The translations under genes and the position numbers were made by a program. Under the pieces are notes generated by a model. It worked only from the letters and a program-made list of their open reading frames with translations, was not told the origin of the DNA and ran no database searches. A stretch of DNA of 64,000 nt from Bacteroidia bacterium (lineage in GTDB: Bacteria; Bacteroidota; Bacteroidia; J057), in contig JAUIGE010000007.1 of NCBI GenBank assembly GCA_030430205.1, forward strand, positions 146,453 through 210,452, written 5' to 3'. Below, piece by piece: positions 25,308 through 33,717 of the stretch; position 1 is the stretch's first letter, and every line of letters starts with the position of its first letter.

Positions 25308-26504
25308 ATGGAAGATCAGGAACAAAAATCATATCATCATCAAAGACTTGCTCCCGAAAAGTTGGACCTAGCCAAACAAGAGCAATTGCAGAAAAACAAG
25401 CTGATCAGCAAAATGCTACGGATCGGCCAGTCCGAGCGAGGCCTGGAAGACAACCGTCTTCATAAATTACATGAAAGCCTGCGCATAGCCATGGAGCTGG
25501 AACTTTCGACCATCCCTCCTTATCTCTGTGCGCTCTATTCCATCAAAGAGGGTGATCGTACTAAGACTGATTACGCAGCCAAATTCGGAGATAATGCAGA
25601 GGTGAGTTATCTCATACGCTCCGTGATGATGGAGGAAATGCTGCATTTTACCCTTGTCGGCAATATTCTGAATGCTGTTAAAGGAGAAATAAAGATCACA
25701 GATCCGAATTTTGTCCCTAGCTACCCTACCGCCTTGCCTGACAGCGCAGGCCTCTTTGAAGTGGGACTTCAAAAATTTAGCCCTGATGCCATCCGCACTT
25801 TTTTGCGGATCGAGCAGCCCACTCCGCCGGATACTCCGCCGCTTTTTGATGGCTACCAAACCATCGGGCAGTTTTACAGCGCCATCATCGATTTGATGAA
25901 AGAGTTGGAAAAGGAAGCAGAGAAAAAGGGGACAACTATTTTCCAGGGGCACCTCTCCTTACAAATAGACGCCAATTACTATTATGGTGGGGGAGGAAAA
26001 ATCATTGGGGTTCATGATCTCGAATCCGCACTTGCGGCTTTTGAGGTGATTCTGGAACAGGGAGAAGGCTCTCAGACCAGCATTTATGATCAGGATGACA
26101 AGGATTTTGGTCAAATCCGTGATATGGCCCATTATTTCAAATTCAATGAAATCTTTGAAGGTCGTCGCTATGCAGCATGCCAAAACGACCCCAAACAGCC
26201 GCCTGATGGAGCAAGACTCCACATTCACTATGACCAGGTCTACAATATGGCTCAAAATGCCAAAACAGCAGACTTCGTCTCGCCGGAGCTGATGGAGATG
26301 TCACATGCTTTCAACCGAAAGTACAGTGAATTGCTGTACACATTGGAAGAGGCTTTCACAGGGCAACCTGATCAGCTGATGGCTGCTGTAGCCATCATGT
26401 ATGAGTTGCGATACCAGGCTGTCGCGCTGATGCGCAATCCTATTCCCGGCAGAAATGTAAACGCAGGGCCTACTTTTGAGTTTTTGCCCAGGGTTAAAGC
26501 CTGA
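25308..26504 (+). CDS. VioB/RebD-like ferritin-fold (iminophenyl-pyruvate dimer synthase-type) protein
   Basis: The 398-residue protein belongs to the ferritin-like family found in VioB-type iminophenyl-pyruvate dimer synthases. The four-helix core is visible in LHESLRIAMELELSTIPPYLCALYSI, YLIRSVMMEEMLHFTLVGNILNA (ExxH metal-binding pattern), GYQTIGQFYSAIIDLMKEL and EMSHAFNRKYSELLYTLEEAF. VioB and RebD couple two oxidised amino acids in violacein and rebeccamycin synthesis, but those are about 1000 residues; shorter relatives like this one are of unknown activity. Its tight linkage to a GMC dehydrogenase suggests it acts on, or repairs, something in the same pathway. No other pigment-synthesis gene is present. 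Confidence 0.7.
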   Translation: MEDQEQKSYHHQRLAPEKLDLAKQEQLQKNKLISKMLRIGQSERGLEDNRLHKLHESLRIAMELELSTIPPYLCALYSIKEGDRTKTDYAAKFGDNAEVSYLIRSVMMEEMLHFTLVGNILNAVKGEIKITDPNFVPSYPTALPDSAGLFEVGLQKFSPDAIRTFLRIEQPTPPDTPPLFDGYQTIGQFYSAIIDLMKELEKEAEKKGTTIFQGHLSLQIDANYYYGGGGKIIGVHDLESALAAFEVILEQGEGSQTSIYDQDDKDFGQIRDMAHYFKFNEIFEGRRYAACQNDPKQPPDGARLHIHYDQVYNMAQNAKTADFVSPELMEMSHAFNRKYSELLYTLEEAFTGQPDQLMAAVAIMYELRYQAVALMRNPIPGRNVNAGPTFEFLPRVKA

Positions 26505-26546
26505 TTTCCAAAGAAAACCACTAGCTTTCGGAAGTAATTTTTACCC

Positions 26547-27698
26547 ATGAAAGCTGCTGTTATATACTCCTGGCCTGCGCTGATCTTCTGGATTGGGCTG
26601 TACCAATGTGTTTTGTTGGCACCTGTTATCTGGCTAAAGGGAAAAGACAAACCCCTCCCCTATCGCCTGTTGGCGATTTTTCTATTGATCATGGGCTTTC
26701 GCCTCCTGGTGAGCATCGTTCAGTTTGGGCCGGAACCCGACCTGAAGCAGCTTTTCAGGCTGATTGACTTTTCAGGTCTCCTGATCATTTTGTACAGTCC
26801 ACTCTATTACTTCTATATCAAATCCTTTATTCAGCGAAATTTTCATTTCCAAAGGAAACATCTACTTCATTTGTTGCCGCTTCTGGTGCCGGTCTTCATC
26901 CGCATCTTTGTGGGGCTCACCAATCCTGAGGAAGGCGAGAGGTTGCGGCTCGCATTTCACCTGGGCACGCCGCCTCCCCTGGAGGTACGCATCGTAGGAG
27001 TTTTGATCCTGATGATATATGCCAGCTATTTTTTTGCAGGCTTTCGCCTGCTGCTTCGTTTTCGGAAGTTCCTCAAAAGAACTGCTTCTTTTGAAGACAC
27101 CCTGCACTTCAGGTGGCTGGTTTTTATGGCTATCGTGCTGCTCATGCCCGTCCTGAGCATGATCCTTACCGCTATTTTCATTGGTAGACCGATCAATATC
27201 CCCTACCCATCCTATGGCATCAGCCTGATGGTAAGCATCGTCGCCGTCATTGTGATGGTCAGACCAGAGATTTTTAAGGGCGTTCCTGAAAAATTAAAAG
27301 TGGAAAAGGAAGAAGAATTGGAACCCAAACGCTATGAGTCTTCTCCTTTGAGTTCTCCGCAGAAAGAAATTTTCCACCAAAAACTCCTCCGGCACATCGC
27401 ATCTCAAAAGCCCTACCTCGATCAGGAGCTCACCATCTCCCAGCTTGCAGACCAACTGGATATCAACTCCAAATATCTCTCCCAGATCATCAATGAAAAG
27501 CTGGATCAAAATTTCATGGACTTCATCAATAGCCATCGTATTGAGCGCGCCAAAGAATTGCTCCTTTCCCCCGCCTTCGAATACTACACCATCCAGGCCA
27601 TAGCCGAAGAAGCCGGCTTTAAGTCTAAGTCCGCTTTTTACAATGCCTTTAAAAAATTTACCGGCAAGACGCCGGTGGAGTTTAAGAGGATGAGCTAA
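26547..27698 (+). CDS. Membrane-anchored AraC-family transcriptional regulator
   Basis: The 383-residue protein has seven or so membrane helices in its first 240 residues (for example YSWPALIFWIGLYQCVLLAPVIW and MVSIVAVIVMVRPEIF), a charged linker, and a C-terminal AraC DNA-binding domain (about 275-383). The two helix-turn-helix units are LTISQLADQLDINSKYLSQIIN and YTIQAIAEEAGFKSKSAFYNAFKKFTGKTP. This 7TM-AraC architecture is common in Bacteroidota upstream of TonB receptor/DUF4249 pairs, exactly as here: the receptor starts 110 bases downstream. It probably senses a membrane or periplasmic signal and controls that receptor operon. It could also be transcribed with the GMC/VioB-like cluster, which ends 42 bases before it. 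Confidence 0.85.
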   Translation: MKAAVIYSWPALIFWIGLYQCVLLAPVIWLKGKDKPLPYRLLAIFLLIMGFRLLVSIVQFGPEPDLKQLFRLIDFSGLLIILYSPLYYFYIKSFIQRNFHFQRKHLLHLLPLLVPVFIRIFVGLTNPEEGERLRLAFHLGTPPPLEVRIVGVLILMIYASYFFAGFRLLLRFRKFLKRTASFEDTLHFRWLVFMAIVLLMPVLSMILTAIFIGRPINIPYPSYGISLMVSIVAVIVMVRPEIFKGVPEKLKVEKEEELEPKRYESSPLSSPQKEIFHQKLLRHIASQKPYLDQELTISQLADQLDINSKYLSQIINEKLDQNFMDFINSHRIERAKELLLSPAFEYYTIQAIAEEAGFKSKSAFYNAFKKFTGKTPVEFKRMS

Positions 27699-27808
27699 TC
27701 CTCTCATTTTCTTGTCCTGATTCCTGAATATGGAGCCCAGAACCAATTCTGAGGCGTTTCTTTGCCTAAACCTTTTCATCAACCGTTTACCATCACATCA
27801 AAAAAGTC

Positions 27809-30121
27809 ATGAAAAAATTGCTGTTTGGGCTGCTGCTTAGCATAAGCATTTCGGCCTTTGCCCAGGACAAAACGACGCTTAGCGGCTATGTGCGGGATGC
27901 CGAAACCGGAGAAGCCCTGATTGGCGCCACCATTTTTATCCCCAGCAGCGGGAAGGGCGCTTATACCAATGAATATGGATATTATTCACTCACCTTACAG
28001 GCGGGAAGCTATGAGGTGGGTTATCAATATTTGGGCTATCAGCCCAGGACCGAAGCCATTGAATTGACCCAAAGTCTACGAAAAGACATGGAACTGGCAT
28101 TAGCCGAAAACAGCCTCGACGAGGTCGTGATCAGTGGTCGCGCCAGCGACGACAATGTGCAATCCGCCGAAATGGGTGTCACCCGCATGTCTATTTCCGA
28201 AATCAAAAAAGTGCCTGTGCTCTTTGGCGAGACAGATGTGCTGAAGACCATGCAACTCCTGCCCGGCGTCAAACCCGCCGGAGAAGGAAGCAGCGGCTTC
28301 TATGTCCGCGGAGGCGGACAGGACCAAAACCTCATCCTGCTGGATGAAGCGCCTGTCTACAACCCCTCCCACCTGCTCGGCTTCTTCTCCGTTTTCAATG
28401 GCGACGCCATCAACAGCACCAAGCTCTACAAAGGCAATATGCCTGCGGAATATGGAGGCAGGCTCTCCTCTGCGCTGGATATACAGATGAAAGATGGCAA
28501 CAGCAAAGACTATGGTCTTTCGGGCGGAATCGGCCTGATTTCCTCACGCCTGACTGCTGAAGGGCCCATCGTGGAGGACAAAGGCTCCTTTATGGTTTCA
28601 GGCAGAAGGACTTATGCAGATATGTTTCTGCTGCTTTCGTCTGATACCACCATCAAAAACTCCACCCTCTATTTCTATGATTTCAATGCCAAGGCAAATT
28701 ATAAATTAAGCGATAAGGACCAGATTTACCTTTCCGGATATTTTGGCAGAGATAAATTTGGCATTGGAAATAATTTTGGTCTGGACTGGGGGAATGCCAC
28801 GGCTACCCTGCGCTGGAACCACCTTTTCAACGACAAACTCTTCCTCAATTCTTCCCTGATCTACAGCGATTATGATTACAAAATTGAGCTGACGCCGGTG
28901 AATGCAAGCATCAGTTCGGGCATCAAAGACTGGAACCTCAAGGAAGACTTCAGCTACTATGCAAACAATGAAAACACCCTCAAATTTGGTGTAAATGCCA
29001 TTTACCACAACTTCATCCCGGGAGAAGTAAGCAATATCACCGATCCCACAGAGGGAACTTCCATTTTGAATAAAAAGGTGGAGGAAAGATATGCTCTGGA
29101 AACAGCTGCTTATTTTTCGCATGAGTGGCATCCCTCAAAGCGATTCAAAATGAATTATGGTGTGCGTTATTCCAACTTCGCGGTCCTCGGACCGGGTAGC
29201 TTTTATGACTATGATGCCGCAGGCAATGTGACCGACAGCGCCACCTACGCCAGCAATGAGCTGGTGACCCAATATGGCGGCCTGGAGCCGCGCATCACGG
29301 CCAGCTATGTGCTGAACCCCGAGCAATCCATCAAGGCATCTTATGCCCGCAATCGCCAATACGTCCACCTGCTATCCAATAGCACCGCCACCACGCCTAC
29401 CGACGTCTGGATGCCTTCCACCAACAATGTGAAGCCGGAGATCGCAGATCAGCTTTCCCTGGGCTACTTCCGCAATTTTGATGACAACAAATGGGAAAGC
29501 TCAGTGGAGGTCTATTATAAAGATTTGCAAAATCAGATTGAGTATAAAAACGGAGCTGATCTGTTTCTCAATGATAATGTGGAATCTCAGCTGGTGTATG
29601 GCAGCGGTTATTCCTATGGCCTGGAGCTTTTGTTGCAAAAAAAGACGGGGAATTTCACCGGTTGGGTATCCTATACCTGGTCAAAGACCATGCGTCAGTT
29701 TGACGAAATCAATGAAGGAAATCCCTTCCCGGCACGTCAGGATCGTACGCACGATATCTCCCTGGTGGGCATGTATAGCCTGAACAAAAAGTGGGACTTT
29801 TCTGCCGCCTGGGTATACTATACCGGAGATGCAGTCACCTTTCCCAGCGGGAGCTATGTGGTGGATGGAAATCTTGTGCCGCTCTATTCCGAGCGAAATG
29901 GCTACCGCCTGCCAGACTACCACCGCCTGGATCTGAGCGCCACTTATTTTGGTAAAAATCCTGACTCCAACCTCAACATTTCGCTTTACAATGCCTACGG
30001 CAGAAAGAATGTCTATACCATTGACTTTCAAGCCAGTACTGACAATCCTGGCACACAGGAAGCCGTGAAGACTTACCTCTTTCAGTGGGTTCCCAGTGTG
30101 ACTTATAATTTTAAATTCTGA
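27809..30121 (+). CDS. TonB-dependent receptor (no STN domain)
   Basis: The 770-residue outer-membrane receptor has a signal peptide (MKKLLFGLLLSISISAFAQ), a carboxypeptidase-regulatory-like domain (about 25-110; LSGYVRDAETGEALIGATIF), a plug (about 130-255; GFYVRGGGQDQNLILLDEAPVYNPSHLLGFFSVFN) and a barrel ending VTYNFKF. It is clearly related to the receptor at 7346-10057: both share LPGV...GEGSSG-type text and the DALTDVKL/DAINSTKL strand. This one lacks the STN domain and has an AraC-type regulator upstream instead of FecR. It pairs with the DUF4249 lipoprotein gene 131 bases downstream. The ligand is unknown. Confidence 0.9.
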   Translation: MKKLLFGLLLSISISAFAQDKTTLSGYVRDAETGEALIGATIFIPSSGKGAYTNEYGYYSLTLQAGSYEVGYQYLGYQPRTEAIELTQSLRKDMELALAENSLDEVVISGRASDDNVQSAEMGVTRMSISEIKKVPVLFGETDVLKTMQLLPGVKPAGEGSSGFYVRGGGQDQNLILLDEAPVYNPSHLLGFFSVFNGDAINSTKLYKGNMPAEYGGRLSSALDIQMKDGNSKDYGLSGGIGLISSRLTAEGPIVEDKGSFMVSGRRTYADMFLLLSSDTTIKNSTLYFYDFNAKANYKLSDKDQIYLSGYFGRDKFGIGNNFGLDWGNATATLRWNHLFNDKLFLNSSLIYSDYDYKIELTPVNASISSGIKDWNLKEDFSYYANNENTLKFGVNAIYHNFIPGEVSNITDPTEGTSILNKKVEERYALETAAYFSHEWHPSKRFKMNYGVRYSNFAVLGPGSFYDYDAAGNVTDSATYASNELVTQYGGLEPRITASYVLNPEQSIKASYARNRQYVHLLSNSTATTPTDVWMPSTNNVKPEIADQLSLGYFRNFDDNKWESSVEVYYKDLQNQIEYKNGADLFLNDNVESQLVYGSGYSYGLELLLQKKTGNFTGWVSYTWSKTMRQFDEINEGNPFPARQDRTHDISLVGMYSLNKKWDFSAAWVYYTGDAVTFPSGSYVVDGNLVPLYSERNGYRLPDYHRLDLSATYFGKNPDSNLNISLYNAYGRKNVYTIDFQASTDNPGTQEAVKTYLFQWVPSVTYNFKF

Positions 30122-30252
30122 TCAGGCACAACACACAAGGAAGCACCATTAAAATAATCAAGTTCCCATTAACAAAGTCAAGAGATTCCTCCTCGAAGAC
30201 TCGTCGGAATGACATCCTTAAGCATTGATAACAATACTATCATCAAAAAACC

Positions 30253-31059
30253 ATGAAAAATATATCATTTGTCCATTTGCTCCTTTTCTCTCTACTCTCC
30301 CTATCCCTTCTCTCTTCCTGCACGGAAGTGATCGACATTCCGCTCGAAGATGCAGACCGTAAAGTCGTAGTCCAGGCAAGCCTGTACAATGTTCCTGGCT
30401 TTAGCCAGGTGGTACTGATGCAAAGTGGCAGCTTTTATGAGCCAGGGGACTATCCCCTGCTCAGCGATGCAGCCGTCACCATCAGTGACGAGGAGGGCAA
30501 CAGCCAGTTGCTGGAAGAGACACAAGCAGGGGTGTACAGCCTTCCCAGCCTTATTGGAAAGGAAGGCATGAAGTATCAGCTGGATATCGAATACAATGGG
30601 GAAAATTTTCAGTCGGGCAGCCTGATGAAATCCGCTGTCCAAATCGACTCTGTGAGTTTTGAAATGGGCGAGGAAGCGCCCTTCAGGGAAGCAGGCTATG
30701 TCATGCAGGTACATTTTACTAGCAAAAATCCATCAGACACCTATTTGAAATTTCGTCTCCTGGTAAATGACACCTTGATTAATCGCCTATACCTCTACGA
30801 TGGCAGTTTGCCCAGAGGCGGAGCTGGTCAGTATAGTTTCCTTACAGCCTCCTTTCAAAAGGGTGATCGCATCCAGATCATCACAGAATCGCTTGATAAA
30901 GAAGCGTTTAGCTATTTTGACCAGCTCTCTGAGCTGACGGGTGATGCCTTCGGGCCGCCTTCGGCGGCCCCGGCCAATCCTAAGAGCAATCTTAGTGGAG
31001 GGGCTTTGGGCTACTTTGCCGCCGTGGCGGCGAGTTTGAAGGAAGTCGTTGTACCTTAA
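30253..31059 (+). CDS. DUF4249-family outer-membrane lipoprotein
   Basis: The 268-residue lipoprotein has lipobox LLSSC (C23) followed by TEVIDIPLEDADRKVVVQASL, the DUF4249 opening, then DAAVTISDEEGNSQLLEETQAGVY and the YQLDIEYNGENFQSGSLM segment. It is shorter than the other copy in the window (306 residues). It is the surface partner of the receptor upstream. The 131-base gap before it contains no terminator. Its TAA shares bases with the stop of the convergent gene (31056-31059). Confidence 0.8.
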   Translation: MKNISFVHLLLFSLLSLSLLSSCTEVIDIPLEDADRKVVVQASLYNVPGFSQVVLMQSGSFYEPGDYPLLSDAAVTISDEEGNSQLLEETQAGVYSLPSLIGKEGMKYQLDIEYNGENFQSGSLMKSAVQIDSVSFEMGEEAPFREAGYVMQVHFTSKNPSDTYLKFRLLVNDTLINRLYLYDGSLPRGGAGQYSFLTASFQKGDRIQIITESLDKEAFSYFDQLSELTGDAFGPPSAAPANPKSNLSGGALGYFAAVAASLKEVVVP

Positions 31060-32099
31060 TTCTCATACACAAAGGAAAACCCAAAGAATTGATACTTTGG
31101 CAGATTCCTAAACTGCCCATGAGGGTTTACCCCTGAGTAGGCGCGGAAATATATCCCCAATCGACGGAGCTCATTTTGGTTGGTGAAACGCCATCCGGCA
31201 AGGAGATTGAAAGAAGGCTGAAAGGCTTCTTCATTGGGGATTTCAATCAGGCCGCCTGCGGGATTGCGCTCATAGATCGGGTAGCCATAGCGCACCCGCA
31301 GCCGCGCCTCAAGCGAAACAACAAGCATCACATCCTTGCTGGCAAGGAAGCCAATGGGGTCCTGAAACTGGTATTGGAGGTAGGGTTCAAATCCTCTTTT
31401 AGAGGGCAGAATCGAGGCGGAATCAGCCTCTGAAGCCGAGACAACATACCAGCCTTTTTTCGGCTTAAACAAAAACCTGGAACCCAGTTTCAGAGAATGG
31501 TTGCGCTCCACTTTGCTATGGGCGTCATTGACCAAAAAAGCCAGTTCGAATGACTCGTAAGAGGGGTTTATCCGCGCAGTCGGAAAAGAATCCCGCCGCC
31601 GCATGATGGTTATTTCATCCCCCAGATGTGTGCTTTCATGGAAGATGGGGATCAATTTGATACCAAAATTCTTTATCGGCCCCTGAGAGAGATGATGCAA
31701 ATAATTCATTTCAAATCCACCTACCCGATAGTCGGTGTTGAGGATCGGCGCAGTCCTTTCCTCCAAAATATCCAAAATAGTATAGAAGGAAATGGGAAAG
31801 GAAAGGGCAAAGGAGGATTTTTCACCCTGACGAAGGTAAATGGGAATTTCTGCTCCCAGCAAGGGTTCTGTCAAAAACAGGTAATTCTGATCCCGGGAAA
31901 GGTTGATGTTGTACTCATCATTGTTCAGGGCAAAGCCTGAACTGAGATTTACAATAGGTGCGTAGTAGTCAGAAATGAAATATTTCCCAAAAGGGCGTTG
32001 CTTGAAAAAGGTGGTTTTTACTTTTCCCTCCTGGGCATTGGCCTGATGAAAACTAATCCCCAATAAAAGCAAAACCAATAATGGAAGCTGATATTTCAT
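31056..32099 (-). CDS. DUF1207-like outer-membrane beta-barrel protein
   Basis: The 347-residue product has a signal peptide (MKYQLPLLVLLLLGISFHQANAQ) and then long amphipathic beta strands to an aromatic C-terminus (FFGFSFVYEN), so it is an outer-membrane barrel. The motif IPIFHESTHLGDEI resembles the H-S-HLGDE pattern of DUF1207 proteins. Nothing is known of that family's function. It follows the PhnA-type gene by 11 bases on the same strand, which looks like an operon, although the products have no obvious connection. It overlaps the stop codon of the convergent DUF4249 gene. Confidence 0.55.
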   Translation of the reverse strand: MKYQLPLLVLLLLGISFHQANAQEGKVKTTFFKQRPFGKYFISDYYAPIVNLSSGFALNNDEYNINLSRDQNYLFLTEPLLGAEIPIYLRQGEKSSFALSFPISFYTILDILEERTAPILNTDYRVGGFEMNYLHHLSQGPIKNFGIKLIPIFHESTHLGDEITIMRRRDSFPTARINPSYESFELAFLVNDAHSKVERNHSLKLGSRFLFKPKKGWYVVSASEADSASILPSKRGFEPYLQYQFQDPIGFLASKDVMLVVSLEARLRVRYGYPIYERNPAGGLIEIPNEEAFQPSFNLLAGWRFTNQNELRRLGIYFRAYSGVNPHGQFRNLPKYQFFGFSFVYEN

Positions 32100-32110
32100 A
32101 CATCCTTTTT

Positions 32111-32689
32111 TTACGATTTCTTAACAAACTGAGTCAAAATAACAATTTGCTGCCCATTGACACGCCCTTCTATATGCTCGGGATTGTCATAGACGAGTGA
32201 GATATTTCGCACAGCAGTCCCCCGCTTAGCGGCGAAATTAGCTCCCTTCACATTGAGGTCCTTGATCAGGACCACCGTATCTCCGGCCTGCAACTCGACG
32301 CCATTGCTATCAATATGCTTAAGGACCTCCTCTTTTTCCTCCCCTTCCCCTGTGGCTTTTGCCCAGGCAAGCGTCTCATCATCAAGATACAACATTTCGA
32401 GCAATTCTGCAGGCCATCCTTCTCCCCTCATGCGTGTGAGCATGCGCCAGGCAAGCACCTGCACGGCAGGCACAGGGCTCCACATGCTGTCGTTGAGACA
32501 GCGCCAGTGGTTAGGCTCCATGATCGAAGGGTCTTCGATCTGGGATTGGCAGGTCGTGCAGATCAGCACGCCATTGTCTGCCGAAGCCTCTTCGGCTGGC
32601 GGAACAGCGAATAGCTGGAGGTCGTCCGTAGCACTGCATAGTTCGCAGACAGAGCCGCTACGTTCGTGTAAGCTTTGTTCTATATTCAT
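32111..32689 (-). CDS. phnA: PhnA-family zinc-ribbon protein
   Basis: The 192-residue protein matches the PhnA/YjdM family. An N-terminal zinc ribbon (C15, C18, C44, C47) is followed by a domain with WRCLNDSMWSPVPAVQVLAWRML, and the near-invariant C-terminus reads VKGANFAAKRGTAVRNISLV and EGRVNGQQIVILTQFVKK. The name is historical: PhnA is not part of the phosphonate C-P lyase pathway in most genomes, and no phn genes lie nearby. The molecular role is unsettled. The tRNA-His gene and its terminator lie directly upstream on the same strand, with only about 20 bases between that terminator and this start. Confidence 0.9.
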   Translation of the reverse strand: MNIEQSLHERSGSVCELCSATDDLQLFAVPPAEEASADNGVLICTTCQSQIEDPSIMEPNHWRCLNDSMWSPVPAVQVLAWRMLTRMRGEGWPAELLEMLYLDDETLAWAKATGEGEEKEEVLKHIDSNGVELQAGDTVVLIKDLNVKGANFAAKRGTAVRNISLVYDNPEHIEGRVNGQQIVILTQFVKKS

Positions 32690-32717
32690 TTTATGAGGTT
32701 AATTTTTTTGTATAAAA

Positions 32718-32743
32718 AAAGCCTCCTACAAACGTAAGAGGCA
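32718..32743 (-). terminator. Terminator of the tRNA-His transcript
   Basis: On the minus strand the stem GCCTCTTACG / TAGGAGGC with a short T-rich loop is followed by TTTTTTTATAC. It lies just 3' of tRNA-His and just before the PhnA-type gene. Confidence 0.75.
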
Positions 32744-32750
32744 TTTTGAA

Positions 32751-32826
32751 GGGTGGCTAATGGGATTTGAACCCACGACCCCCAGAACCACAATCTGGTG
32801 CTCTAACCAACTGAGCTATAACCACC
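32751..32826 (-). tRNA. tRNA-His (anticodon GTG)
   Basis: Reading the minus strand, GGTGGTTATAGCTCAGTTGG opens the acceptor and D arms, CCAGA-TTGTGGT-TCTGG is the anticodon arm with GTG at its centre, and GTGGGTTCAAATCCCA is the T arm. The extra 5' G opposite discriminator C73 is included, as is characteristic for histidine tRNA. CCA is not encoded. Confidence 0.97.
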
Positions 32827-32946
32827 ATCAGAATTTGGGACTGCAATAATACGTAATTTTTCTCCATAGGAGGAAAAATTTTTTCACTTTTTTACTGCCT
32901 TTTCCCTGGGCAAAGTTAATTTGCAGCTCATTTCCCGTACTTTTTT

Positions 32947-33708
32947 ATGAGATACGTCCTTGACATATCCTATCACGGCAAGGCTTTTGCCGGCTGGCAG
33001 CGGCAAAATAATGCACATACAGTGCAGGAAGCCCTGGAAGAGGCGCTGGCGACCATCCTGCGCCAACCCATCAGCGCCACAGGCGCTGGCAGGACAGATG
33101 CGGGCGTACACGCCCGGCAGTTGATTGTCCATTTTGACTACCAGGAGGCTTTGCCTCCCAACTTTTTCCATGGACTGAATGGCATTTTGCCGCATAATGT
33201 CGCTGTAAGGCGCCTGCTTCAGGCTCACAATGAAGACTTTCATGCGCGCTTTGATGCCCTTAGCAGGAGCTATGAATATCATTTGGTGAGCCTGAAGTCG
33301 CCCCTGGCTTATGGCCTGGCCTTGTGGGTAAGGCAGGAACTGGATTTTCAGGCGATGAATGAAGCAGCTGCTATCATGCCTGAGTATCAGGATTTTGCAA
33401 GCTTCTGCAAAGCCCATGGAGACAACAAAACCACGCTTTGTGACTTGTCCCATGCCTTTTGGGAAAAGCGGCAAGATCGCTGGATCTTTCACATCAAAGC
33501 GAATCGCTTTTTGAGGGGAATGGTTAGAGCTGTCGTAGGCACTTTGCTCGAAGTGGGGAAAGGTAAAATCGGTCTGGAGGATTTCAGGGCTATTCTTGAG
33601 GCCAGAGACAGGAAATTTGCGGGGCCCAATGTAGCCGCAGAAGGGCTTTATCTAACAGAAGTCAACTATCCTGAAAACAGTTTTAATCAGATTTTTCCGC
33701 TGTCCTGA
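32947..33708 (+). CDS. truA: tRNA pseudouridine(38-40) synthase TruA
   Basis: The 253-residue enzyme converts U38-U40 in the tRNA anticodon arm to pseudouridine. The N-terminal YHGKAFAGWQRQ motif and the catalytic loop GAGRTDAGVHA, with nucleophile D51, are intact. Further signatures are YEYHL, DFASFCK and FLRGMVRAVVGTLLEVGKG near the end. Length is normal for bacterial TruA. It diverges from tRNA-His across 120 bases and converges on the hybrid kinase gene with nine bases between the stops. Confidence 0.97.
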   Translation: MRYVLDISYHGKAFAGWQRQNNAHTVQEALEEALATILRQPISATGAGRTDAGVHARQLIVHFDYQEALPPNFFHGLNGILPHNVAVRRLLQAHNEDFHARFDALSRSYEYHLVSLKSPLAYGLALWVRQELDFQAMNEAAAIMPEYQDFASFCKAHGDNKTTLCDLSHAFWEKRQDRWIFHIKANRFLRGMVRAVVGTLLEVGKGKIGLEDFRAILEARDRKFAGPNVAAEGLYLTEVNYPENSFNQIFPLS

Positions 33709-33717
33709 CTGAGCTCC

